DNA of 64,000 bases from Centrapalus pauciflorus (lineage: Eukaryota > Streptophyta > Magnoliopsida > Asterales > Asteraceae), in NCBI GenBank assembly GCA_020465985.1, contig JAANYP010002033.1:62001-126000 (forward strand). The letters run 5' to 3'. Positions 31,003 through 41,934 of the stretch are shown here, piece after piece (the stretch's first letter is position 1; each line of letters starts with the position of its first letter). The position numbers and the translations under genes were made by a program. The notes beneath the pieces are model-generated. The model did not search any database and was not told the DNA's origin. It worked only from the letters and a program-made list of their open reading frames with translations.

Positions 31003-31659
31003 TGTAAGGTCTACGACTGCAAGATCTATCTAGACGCGGATCCGTGAACGAGTGCGGAATCCTCGTTGACGGTTAGACGGACAACTCTCAACCAACGGAA
31101 CACGGAGACTATTAGACGCTGAACGAACGACACACGAACGATCCTACGAACTAATTCTCTCCGAAACGGCACTCACCTAGCTGATAAACTCGAGATCGCC
31201 TTTTGCTTAATTCCTCACGAATTCTGCTAAAAAGTCCCTTAATGATTCGAGTCTATCTCTAATTATAGACCCTGATTCGAGTCTGTTGTGGGCCAAGCTC
31301 GAATCTGGCCCAAGGCCCATTCGAGTCTGTCCACAAGACACTCTCGAATCTAGCCCATTCGAATCTAAGGATACATTCGAATCTATCACAGATTCGAATG
31401 TCTTCCTTTACCTATTCGAATCTAGCCAATACACTTAAATACTTAAGTGATGAAACTTATGTTTTACTTATGCTTGAGTTAATCTTTGACCATTATGTTT
31501 GAACTTCTTGTAATATGTTACATCAAGTTCAAACACACAATCAATAACAGACAAACACATATAAACATATATATCAAAACACTTGTTAATACTCAGAATA
31601 TTACTTAAACCATAATGCAGATCGATTAGACTGCTATCGTCACACAGGGTGTACCAACA
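31003..31659 (-). repeat. Copia LTR at a deletion junction in gypsy D
   Basis: About 657 bp, TGTAAGG...GTACCAACA, a close relative of the copia A LTR. It has no target duplication (ATCCT left, TCGTT right). On its left is gypsy D protease, on its right the late integrase. The missing 3 kb or so of gypsy pol suggests recombination between two inserted copia elements. Confidence 0.85.
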
Positions 31660-32512
31660 TCGTTTCACATCAAGATTCTGGCAAGCGCTGGAAGATGGGA
31701 TGGGTACTCGAATCTCTATGATTACAGCTTATCACCCAAGTGCAGATGGCCAAAGTGAACGTACTATCTTAACTCTTGAGGATATGCTTTGTGCTTGTGT
31801 TCTTGATCTGGGTGGTAATTGGGATGACCACTTGCCTCTGGTCGAATTCTCTTACAATAACAGTTATCATTCTACGATCAAGATGGCTCCTTTTGAAGCT
31901 TTGTACGGAAGAAAGTGCAGAACTCCCACCTGTTGGCGTGAAACAGGTGAATCGCCTATAGCAGGTCCTGCTCTTCTACAGTTGACTCACGAGAAGATTC
32001 AACTTGTTAGAAGAAATAACCTAGAAGCTCAAAGCAGGCATAAGTCATATTATGACAATCGACATAGATCTATCAGCTTTGCGGTTAACGATTGGGTGAT
32101 GCTGAAAGTATCCCCAATGAAGAATGTGGTACGGTTCATAAACAGAAACAAGCTAGCTCCAAGATTCATCGGTCCGTTCAAGATTGTCGAAAAGATAGGA
32201 AATCAATCTTATCGTCTTGAACTACCAACGGACTTATCTGGAATACATCCTGTATTCCATGTCAGTCATCTGAAAAAGAGTCTAGCAGACGTAAGAGAAG
32301 TTAAAATACCACATGTTAATCTGCAAGTTGATGAAAAGCTTCGCGTGGTTGAAGATCCAGAATGTATTCTGGACTCGAAGACCAAAAAGCTTAGAAATAA
32401 GGATATACAGATGGTGCTCGTCCAGTGGAAACACCACAAAGGTTCGCATCAGTCTTGGGAATCTGAGGATGTCATGAAAGCAACTTATCTCATCCTGTTC
32501 GAACATTGCTAA
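31660..32512 (+). pseudogene. Gypsy D integrase C-terminal part with chromodomain-like end
   Basis: Open for about 287 codons. It starts within the integrase core (RFTSRFWQALEDGMGTR, AYHPSADGQSER with the final catalytic Glu, LPLVEFSYNNSYHSTIKMAPFEALYGRKC). The GPF-like region (APRFIGPFKIVEKIG, HPVFHVSHLKKSL) follows, then a terminal VLVQWKHHKGSHQSWESEDVM segment like the chromodomain of Del/Tekay chromoviruses, which targets integration to marked chromatin. The first two catalytic Asp of integrase are missing, so it is inactive. Confidence 0.88.
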
Positions 32513-32549
32513 CTTCAGGGACGAAGTTTGTGCGTGGTGGAGCCCATTC
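32513..32549 (+). other. 3' end region and PPT of gypsy D
   Basis: GGGACGAAGTTTGTG followed by GTGGTGGAGCCC just before the 3' LTR. The same GACGAAGTTT...GTGGTGGAGCCC order precedes the gypsy E LTR (- strand 47825-47782), tying the two families together. Confidence 0.6.
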
Positions 32550-34410
32550 TGTAACAACCTAACTTTTGATCCAGTCATAAATTCAGTATTTTGAACCAAT
32601 AATGTAATTTTATTACATTATTTGAATTGTAATTTAATTAAGTTATGAAATATTTAATTAAATTATATAAATATTTAAATTATGATTTAATAAATTATTA
32701 AAGATAATTAAATAAAAGAGATGTAAGATACAAAAGTAAAAGTGGGTTAATTACACAAAATAACTAAATGAATATATATAAACCAATAAATCAGATTTAA
32801 GGATAATTAATTACTTAACTCACTCTCTCTCTACTCTCTCTCTACAATTCGAATTTCTTCACAAATTCATCCAAGAAATTCATATACTTTCATTATTTGA
32901 GGAGTAATTCAAGAAAGAAGTTACAAATATCATTAATGGTCATCAATTTACAAAGAATTCGAGGTAAGAATCGACGTTTAAAGTTTCCTTATTTTCGGTT
33001 TTTTGAATTTACCATTTTCATGCGATTTAAAGCTATTTTGATAGAGTATTAACTCGAGTTTGATAGATTATGTATAATAGAATCGAACCTAGGCTTAATA
33101 CTTAGTATATTTATGATTTTTAGACTTAGAAATGTATGATTTAAAGCTGTAAAATATGAACAAATTCGAGATGCCAAGAACAAACTCGAAATACATGGAA
33201 CAAACTCGATTTTTAGCTAAATTCGAATATATGTTCGAATTTGACCATAAATTCGAGAACATATATTCGACTTTACCTATATGTTCGAACTTATCCCTAT
33301 ATTTGAGACTATAGTTCGAATTTGAGCATAAATTTGAGATAATGTATTCGATTTTGATCCTAAGTTCGAGACCTTGGCTTCGACTTTAGCTTGTATTCGA
33401 TATTGATACCTTTGAATTTATCATCATGTTCGAATTTATTATATAAATTCGAATCCCCACTCCCTAAATTCGAATATATTGAATAAAACACATGGACAAC
33501 TCATAAATTGAAAAGATAATTAGCAAAATGATTATATATATTAATATATATATATACTGATCCTTTTAGAATTTAATATGAATGAAAGAAAGATTTATGA
33601 ATGAACAGTTATCAAAATCAGATAAATTAAAGATTGTAAAGATAAAAGATGATGATATTGACATGAGATTGATATGAAATGATTCTGGACAGGTTCAGCG
33701 AAATTCTGAACATTGATTTAAAGATTTAAAAAGTGGGTCAAAGATTTGAATTGACAGAGAACAGATTGACAAAGATAAAATCCTGAGATAACTCAGGTGG
33801 CAGATTTTACATCTGTTTGATAAAGACCCCAGATCTGTGAGTTATAGATATTCAGATTTAACATGCTAGATTTCCGGTTGAGACATATTGTTGATGTTAG
33901 ATTGATTTGACATTCATATTATCAGCTGGATTGTGACCTGTGCTCACCATGGTTCGGTGTTGCCCAGTGGATCATGATAGCTATTTGATTTATCACTTCA
34001 TATGATATTGCATTTACAGTTCATTGCTTATAGTTGCTATTTACCATTTTTACAGGAAAAGATAAAGGAAAGTCACCTGCCGGACCTAGTTCTTAGGTCT
34101 TACAAGATCAAGACAGGAGTTCTCATAGACCTTTACCCAGCAAACCCTTTTTGGTATTGCTTGAAAGATTACAATATGATGGTTTGGGTAGATTTATCTT
34201 GATTATATGATGACATGATTTAGATTAGACTTGTGCCCTTTATAAGTTTAATTTAAAATCGGTAATCTGTATTAAACTTAAATCCTAATAATTTGTACTG
34301 TAATTTAATATTCCGCACTAAATTACTCTATCTTAGTTATGGTTGATATCGTATTGCATGATGTGGGACCTAGACTGGTGACTACTGCCCCGTGAGGGGT
34401 GGTCTTCACG
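32550..34410 (+). repeat. 3' LTR of gypsy D
   Basis: 1,861 bp, shorter than the 5' LTR because of one deletion of about 300 bp near 34023 and a short TA run. Followed by GGCTC (34411-34415), the other side of the target duplication. Confidence 0.88.
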
Positions 34411-34415
34411 GGCTC

Positions 34416-36257
34416 ACTCTCTTTAGGTGCATCGGGATCATTGCCTTCATCATCATCTCTTCTCAATACTTCAGCATCCCTGCAACTAGTCTCCCCCTAA
34501 GCCTTTAAGTTTTTGATTAATTTCGCAATCAGGGATCTCATAGTGCAGATCTCGGCAGCCTGGTCGGCGACGAATGTCTTCAGCTCAAGATTTTCCTTAT
34601 CTATATTCGCATTGTGTGCTTGAAGTTCACCGACGGCTTTCGTAAGCTGGAATATTTGGACTTGTTGGAAATCAACCTTGCTTCTGAGCTCAGAAAACCG
34701 TTGATTGTCAATGAAGGTGGGTGAGGTTGATGGTATGGATGTGAGAGGCGACGGGGTGATCGGTGGTGGAATCGGTGGTGGAATTGATGATTGAACAGGT
34801 GGTGGTGGTGGTGGAATGGCTGTTTGAGCTGATGGCTGAGCGGTTGGAATTTCTGGCTCAGAAGCAGAGGCCGATGAAGCTCCCTGCATAAAACGATACC
34901 TCTTGGCCCTATGCCTAGGCACCAAAGGAGTAGTATCCTCAATCTCGAAATCGGAATCATCCTCATCCGAATCCCTAGACACTCTTCTTTTCTCTGCCTC
35001 TTGATTTATCACCATTATTCGGGATCCATATGTGGTTATTCGGATAGACGGGTCTTCTATCTCTTCCTCAACCTCAATCTCTTCTACTTCTTCTGATTCA
35101 AATTCAGATGTTGACTCAGGTTGACCTTCTTCCTTAGGTACATAATCCTCTATCTGGCGAAAAATATCTTCTTCACCAGCTGGTGGTTCCAGAATATCTC
35201 CAATGAGCGCAGTCGTAATCTCCTCATCTGCATGCGACCCTTGAGCCCAAATCTCTTCCAGAGTCTCCACCCGTGGATCAGTTACGGGGGCTACACTTGA
35301 AGGACCTGCTTCTGCTGGCTCATGCACCCTGCTAGATGACGGCCTTTTAGCCTGAGTTTGTCTAACTGAAGGTCTCTGCCTCCATCTTTGTTGTTGCTGA
35401 GCCCTCTGTTGTTGCTGTTGTTGTTGCGGCTGGTGCGGTACATGAACTTCCCCGGCCCAGTTGGCACCTTCAGGGGCTTGAAAATCAGGGTTCACCACAG
35501 CACCAAAAAGTGGTGCCTCTACTGGTCTATCCAATGCACCCCTATGCGCTTGACAATCTGCAAATATTCTCTTGTCGATCACAGCAACACTTTGAATTTC
35601 TGGTAATTGCAGCAAATTTGGCAAGAAATGTCGGATCAACATCATCACGAACCTAGGATACATAAAAAATCCTTCTCTTGCTGGAGCTGTTATTTGATGA
35701 ACAAACTCCGCAAAGAACATTTCAGAATAACTGAACCTCTGGTTGTAGACCAATGCTATCATCGATGATTGCATCTTTGACACTATGTAATCAAAACCTG
35801 CTTTCTTTGGAGCGAAGCACACCATGAATACATGTGCTAAATATCTCCATTGCCCAATGAAACCGCTCTTCATATATGATTCATTTGCCACATCAAGACT
35901 ATACCCCATTCTTAAGAACGCAGCTTGCCTAACGTCCAACGGAAAGTCTATAGGTCCAGCTTCTTGCTCTGCAGATCCCAACTGCAAGACTCTGCGCAAA
36001 ACATCTGCTAAGAACACAAGTGGCTGCCCGGCTATTCTGGTCCTTAACACTGTCGGAGTGACTGTGCAGTCGACCTGCAGGTGATCCCAAAATTCCTGAA
36101 CATAAAGCAACACTATCTGGACGTTGTGCGAAAGGGCATAAGAAACCCTTGAAGCAGGCAAAAAATCCACCATCTGGCGGAATGCCTGAGCTTCAGGCAG
36201 CTCACGGTCTGGAGAAACGACCATATAGTGCTTTTGGATAAACACTCTATCCGCCAT
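34416..36257 (-). pseudogene. aORF of copia C, nearly intact N-terminal two thirds
   Basis: One open frame of about 586 codons from MADRVFIQKHY (36257) to 34497, the best-preserved copy of the extra protein. Domains in order: a conserved N-terminal region (about residues 1-260; QMVDFLPASRVSYALSHNVQI, ADVLRRVLQLGS, FLPNLLQLPEIQSVAVIDKRIF), a Gln/Arg-rich stretch (about 290-320), acidic segments (SEFESEEVEEIEVEEEIED), a Pro-rich stretch with many PPP, and a terminal coiled coil (FSELRSKVDFQQVQIFQLTKAVGELQAHN). A stop at 34497 and gypsy D separate it from the C-terminal part. An upstream in-frame Met (36323) would add a hydrophobic MFILIILIYCILY leader, absent from A and F, so I prefer 36257. 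Confidence 0.75.
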
Positions 36258-37192
36258 ATCTTCACAATAAAGTATACAATATATTAGAATGATCAAAATA
36301 AACATAAACTTGTTTAAATTCAAATTTGTTTTATTTTGAACTTATGTAAGTTCAAAATCAAACACATATGAATTTCTACAAGTTTGATTTAAAATGTAGT
36401 CAAATGTTTCGATTTTAATGGTAAATTCGAATAACATATACGAATTACCCTTATTTCGAGTTTAATGAGTTATTCGAGTTTAGTGACAAACTCGAATCTA
36501 TGAACAAACACGAAGCATCGGCATTTTAAAAACAAAACTCCAAGATTTAAACCATTGTAGACTTAGAAAATCACATCCATAAGTCCTAATAGGTTCTAAT
36601 CAAAGATATTTGTCACTTATTTGAAGTTTCACCGGTTCAAACTTTGTTATTTTGAATTGCAAAGTTCACACCATTAAAACCTCAAAGTCGGTCGATTTTT
36701 GTACAAATTGAGTCTAAATACTTCCTAAATCTTGTATAAAGATGTTTATTATACCTAGATTTTGGTAGAATACTCGAACACAAACGGACAAAAACTCGAT
36801 TAACAGTGGAAAACTCGAAATACAGCAAACTCGAAGCAGTAAACTCGAAATCATACGATAAACTCGAAGACTCAAATTCGAATGTAGGTGAATAATGAAT
36901 GTTCACTGTCGACCTATTTATACCAACCACCTTCGAATTTGTCTCCAAATTCGAACTTACTGCCAAAATCGAATTCACCACCAAATTCGAATGTATCATT
37001 CGATTTTGCTTAAATTCGAATTTAACTTGAAAATTTTGAAAATCTTTGAATTAAATTCAACTTTTTCAACTTTTCCAACTTTTTCGTGTAAGGGAATAAC
37101 TATGCAAAATTTCTTTACACTAAGCACAAGATTTTCACATAATGTTTATTTGTTCAACTAATAATGCATCCTCAGTAACTTTTGACATTTTT

Positions 37193-37263
37193 CCTAAATA
37201 AAATAAAATAAAATAAAATAAAATAAAATAAAATAAAATAAAATAAAATAAAGTAAAATAAAA
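37193..37263. repeat. (AAATA)n microsatellite
   Basis: About 12-13 units of a pentanucleotide in the copia C spacer; shorter, impure versions occur at the matching places in A (about 12150-12210) and F (about 61290-61345). Confidence 0.9.
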
Positions 37264-37634
37264 TTTTTGAACAAAAATTAAACATAAACTAATCTACACT
37301 AATTTTAAAGTTACATCCTAAACTTAATACTAACAAAATATTTTTGGCGAGTACAGTCAAGGAAAGGTTCAATCGGATAGCGGTGTCAAATACGCACTTT
37401 CAGTATCTTACTTTCACACTTAGGAATTTTTGATTCCTTTTATTGTTTGTCGTGACACACATCTCTAGATGATTGTTGGTATTATTTTCCCTTTAAACAT
37501 GTTACATTTTGGAATCTCCCTTGGCCTTTTTATTTATCAAGAAATTACCCTACGTGACTCATACTTAGACATACTTCTATGATCAAGGCATACACACAAT
37601 GATTATAATTTTTCGGTATTGCAAACTTTCTTTA

Positions 37635-37832
37635 AAAGGCAAACGTCGGACACAGGTCTGTATTTACATACAACAAAGTGTCTTAGTTTGTCTTAAAGTT
37701 TATTTTTAAAGCTAGCAAGAGAGCGGTGACAGGTCTGTACCGACGTACAACAAAGCGACTTATCTTGCTAACTCGAGTCAAACCAGGCAACAGGTCTGTA
37801 CTTACGTACAACAGAGTTACTTGTTTTGACTC
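37635..37832 (-). other. Three-hairpin array in copia C spacer
   Basis: Same arrangement as in copia A: core words ACAGGTCTGTAT/ACATACAAC (37652-37674), ACAGGTCTGTACCGACGTACAAC-like (37729-37751) and ACAGGTCTGTACTTACGTACAAC-like (37790-37812). The third outer stem is GAGTCAAA (37775-37782) with TTTGACTC (37825-37832), where copia A has GAATCAAA with TTTGATTC: a G-C pair replaces an A-T pair. Confidence 0.75.
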
Positions 37833-38339
37833 TCAACTCAGTATCATGATTTTTCTATTCTTTCCATTTTTAAGATGTATCTGATGTTGCTATACATCCC
37901 CAGAAAGTTTGCATACCTCATTTAGAATCAATGTCTGTATGTCTCTGACACGTCTGACTTTTACTTGAATATTTTATTAGCCTTGAGACTCCCTATATGT
38001 ATTATGCCTACCAACATATCAAACTAGATAATGTATAACACTTAGAAGTTTAGGTGCATTATGTGTGAAAGCTTAACACTTAGAGATCGTAAAGACTGTG
38101 CCAATTTTCGTCACTTTGAACCTATGAATCTAAGACTTAACTCATTTTTTGATATTCTCTTTTTTTAATTTTTTATGGTGTTCTCTCTTTTTTCTTTTGT
38201 TTTTCATAAACGAGAATAAGAAAATAAAATAACCTACTAACTTACTATAAAAGGAAATTTTCCTAAACGACTAAACTTACTATAAAAAGAAAGAAACTCT
38301 ACTGCTAAAAAAAAAGAAATTAATTCTACTAAGGTCAAT

Positions 38340-41300
38340 TTACTCTGGATTACGCATTCCGTTTAGTTGAACTAAATACTCAAAACGTGACTTATCAAAA
38401 GCTTTAGTAAATAAATCCGCATTATTATCATCCGTTGCAACTTTTACCAGCTTTATTAAGTTCTTTTCAGCACAATCAAGAATAAAGTGGTGTCTTATGT
38501 CTATGTTCTTGGTTTTACTGTGTTTAACTGGATTATTGGTTATTGCAATAGTTGATTGGTTATCTATCCTAATAGGAGTATGAGTATAAGTCAAACCGTA
38601 ATCCTGCAATTGTTGTTGTATCCACAAAACCTGTGAACAGCAACTACCAGCAGCTACATATTCGACCTCGCACGTTGACACGGCTACCGAAGTCTGTTTC
38701 TTGCATTACCAGGAAACGAGCCTCTCTCCTAGGAACTGACAACCTCCAGTTGTTTGACTTGCGATTCAAGCTGCACCCCCGTAGTCTGAATCTGTGAACG
38801 CTTCCAATTCCATATCGCCCTCCGCGTGATACCAAAGACCCAGCTTCGGTTTCGACTTGAGGTATCTCAAAATCTGCTTCACAGCTTTCATGTGCATCTC
38901 CTTTGGATTAGCTTGAAACCTAGCACAAATACACACAGCAAACATTATATCAGGTCTTGTAGCAGTTAAATACATGAGTGACCCAATCATGGCCCGATAT
39001 AATGTCGAATCCACATCGGTATCACTTTCTGTACCCGGTCCGAGATTGTGATTCACTTGAATCGGCGTGCTGAAGTGAGCTGTCAGCTTGGTTCCTTCCA
39101 TCCCGAAGCGCTCTAAGAATTCATAGACATACTTCGTCTGTTGAATAAACATGCCCTCCTTCCTCTGTTCGACTTGCAAACCCAGAAAGAAGTTTAACTC
39201 ACCCATCGCACTCATCTCAAACTTTGACTTCGTCACCTTTTCAAAATCGGTGCACATCAGCTCGTCTGATGATCCAAAAATGATATCATCGACATACACT
39301 TGTACCAGGATGAAATGTTCACCTTTTCGCTTCACAAACAACGTACTATCTATTCTCCCTCTTCCAAACCCGTTGTCTAAAAGATGGTTGGATAGAGTTT
39401 CGTACCACGCCCTCGGTGCTTGATGTAATCCATACAGAGCCTTATCTAATCGATATACTCTGTCTGGATATTTTGGATCTGTAAACCCAGGCGGCTGTTC
39501 CACATACACCAGTTCCTTTACTTTCCCATAAAGAAAAGCACTCTTAACATCTAGCTGATAAACTTTAAAGCCTTTGAAGGAAGCAAAAGCTAGAAACAGT
39601 CGGATTGCTTCAAGCCTTGCTACTGGCGCGAACACTTCATTGTAATCGATTCCTTCCTCTTGGTTGAAACCCTTTACCACCAATCTTGCTTTGTTGCGAG
39701 TGACTATACCCCGATCATCTCTCTTGCACTTAAAAACCCATTTGGTTCCTATTGCAACTTCTCCTCGAGGTAACGGAACTAACTCCCACACTTCTAGTTT
39801 CCTAAATTGTGATAGTTCTTCCTGCATCGCTTCAACCCAAGAGTTGTCTTTTAGTGCCATTTGCACATTTTTCGGCTCTACTTGCGAGATGAAACATGAG
39901 TAAAGGCAAGTATGAAAGGCCTCAGAGTTATTGATCATCGACAACAACACTGTGTTGTTATTCAAACTACTCCTAGTCCTCACACCAGCACTAGGATTTC
40001 CTATGATACTCTCGATAGGATGAGTCTTATTAATCCTAGATGTCTCTATCTCGTCAACCCTAAGATTTTCTCCAAAATTTGATCCTATCTCTCCTAACGG
40101 GGGATCGACTTCAGACTCCATATTTTCTTCCTCATGGACACTGTCCTCTGAGCTAGAATTTGTTGTCTGATTTTCGTCTGTAGGCATTTCAGAATCATTT
40201 TCTTCCGGAGATCTATCTTCAGTTGATGTAGGCTCGGATGTTGATGGAACGGTGATCCTTGGAAAACTTTGACCCTCGTCATTCAAGTTTAATGACGACA
40301 AGTCCTATTCGATTGTACCTGCATTTCCATCCAGAGGAATGTTAAATGACTCAAACAATTTATTGTAATCAAATATCCATTCCGGACCTTTTTGGGGTTC
40401 ATGTGTATAACTTGTGACATCAATGTTATACACAATCTCTACTGTACCATTTGATTTGTTAAAAACCCGTTTGTTTGGTGAGTTCGGCACATAACCTAGG
40501 AAGTATCCTTCGTCAGCCTTTTCACCAAACTTTGGTTGATGTTTTGATTTCATTAAAGTACATGGTACCCTAAAAGGTTCAAAGCCAGTTAAATTTGGTG
40601 GCCGTTTATTCAAAACTTCATAATAGGTTTTGTTCAATGATTTGACAGTAAGGACCCGGTTTAAAACATGGCATGCGGTATTCACTGCCTCCCCCCAAAA
40701 CATGGTAGGAAGCTTTGAATCCGAAAGCATGGTCCTTGCTGCCTCAATCAATGTCCTGTTTTTCCGTTCGGCCACCCCATTTTGTTGTGGCTCATAAGGT
40801 GCACTAAATTGATGCACTATGCTCTTCGATAGGCAATATACACCAATAACAGTGTTTTTAAATTCTGTTCCGTTATCACTTCGGATACGCTTAACCCTCG
40901 TTCCATAAGAATTTTCCAATTGGTCTAAGAACCCGATGAGCTTTGCAGTCGTCTCGTCCTTTGTACCTAAAAAGAAAACCCAAGAAAACCGTGAGTAATC
41001 ATCAGTAATAACTAAACAGTACCAACTACCACCTATACTCCTTTTGTTGATTGGTCCGAAGAGGTCCATATGCAACAAATCGAATATGGCAACGATTGAG
41101 TTCTGAGTCTTGGGCTTGTGTGCTTTCTTGTGTTGTTTTCCTTTCTTGCATGGCAGACACTTGTCCTCGAACTGAAAACTCTTCATGGGAACACCTTGCA
41201 CCAACCCATTTTTCGTAATGTAGTTCATTTTCTTAGGTGCAAGTGTGCCATGCGTCTGTGCCATGAAACCGATTCAGTCTCTGAAACTTTTGATAGTAGA

Positions 41301-41707
41301 CAAATTGGTCCCATCGAAGATTCTGGTTTGTTCTTGTCAAGTATGTACAGGTCATTCTTCCTTGGAGCCCTCATCAGTATCCATTCTTCAGGAACCTTAA
41401 ATCCCGGTTTCAGCACTAACGCCTCAGTATCAGTGAAAAGTACTGAGTTCTTCTTATCACAGATTTGAGATACACTAATGAGATTGTGAACCAGTTTATC
41501 AACATGATAAACTTGATCCAATTTGATAGTCCCATTAGTGACCACTCCAGTACTGGTGATATTTCCTCCTTTATTGCCAGCGAATGATACAAAGCCCCGA
41601 TTCGCCTCTTTGAAGTCTGCGAGTAGACTTCTTTTCCCAGTCATGTGCCTGGAGCAACCACTGTCGACGAACCATTTGTTGTTTGGACCTGTAGTTATCT
41701 CCTGCAC
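38340..41707 (-). pseudogene. Copia C pol, several breaks
   Basis: Same domain order as copia A pol. The protease has VDSGCSRHMTG near 41665; the pre-integrase zinc and integrase core (LLHMDLFGPINKRS, RSDNGTEF, PQQNGVAERKN) lie at 41264-40600; RT has YVDDIIFGS at about 39300; RNase H has EAFTDSDYGG and IDNQSTIAI. Breaks: a frameshift near 41230, a nonsense codon at 40302-40304, a frameshift near 38765, and a further break near 38690. At 14243, where copia A has a stop, this copy is open. It begins at the splice-acceptor-like TGTGCAG (41702-41708) as in copia A. Confidence 0.9.
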
Positions 41708-41934
41708 ATGAAAGTAAATAGGTTAGTTATTACGGGGAACCCAAGCCATAACTAACTTGGTAATACCATTCTCGTCCACATACTTAAACTCTTTCATATA
41801 CCCATCTCGCCTTTCAGGTGACTTGGGTCTTTGAATTGGAGTCTATTGTGGTGCAAAGTGATTTAAGTTCACTCTCGGCCTTTGCTGTGGAGTTCTCGAA
41901 TAGATTCGATTATAATGCATTTCCGATTGATATT
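41708..41934 (-). pseudogene. Copia C gag 3' end, cut by gypsy E
   Basis: Encodes the last part of Gag up to WVPRNN and its UAA (41725-41727), corresponding to the tail of copia A Gag. It stops at the gypsy E target site (ATATT, 41930-41934) and resumes at 56295. Confidence 0.75.

Larger units (their letters stand above)
26394..34410 (+). mobile_element. Gypsy D: chromovirus-type Ty3/gypsy, pol largely deleted
   Basis: LTRs begin TGTAACAACC and end near CTTCAYR, target duplication AGCTC/GGCTC (26389-26393 and 34411-34415), PBS TGGTATCAGAGCCC, gag with three zinc-knuckle-like motifs, aspartic protease, then, after a copia LTR, the integrase C-terminus and a chromodomain-like end. RT, RNase H and most of integrase are missing. 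The order of the remaining parts and the CCHC/DSGA/chromodomain set indicate a Del/Tekay-like chromovirus. It lies inside the copia aORF, so it is younger than copia C. Confidence 0.88.
36258..38339 (-). other. Non-coding spacer between pol and aORF in copia C
   Basis: Counterpart of 11207-13360, recognisably similar throughout, and without coding frames. It holds a TCGA-word cluster (36420-37020), an AAATA microsatellite (37193-37263), the AGGAATTTTTGATTCCT hairpin (about 37421-37437) and the three-hairpin array (37635-37832). Confidence 0.7.

Noticed and set aside
34601..34966. His/Pro-rich - strand frame
   Set aside because: A frame-shifted shadow of the Pro-rich part of the aORF.
36258..36323. 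Signal-peptide-like N-terminal extension of the copia C aORF, which would support an envelope
   Set aside because: The hydrophobic leader is not present in A or F, where stops or different sequence precede the conserved Met, so it is probably untranslated sequence.
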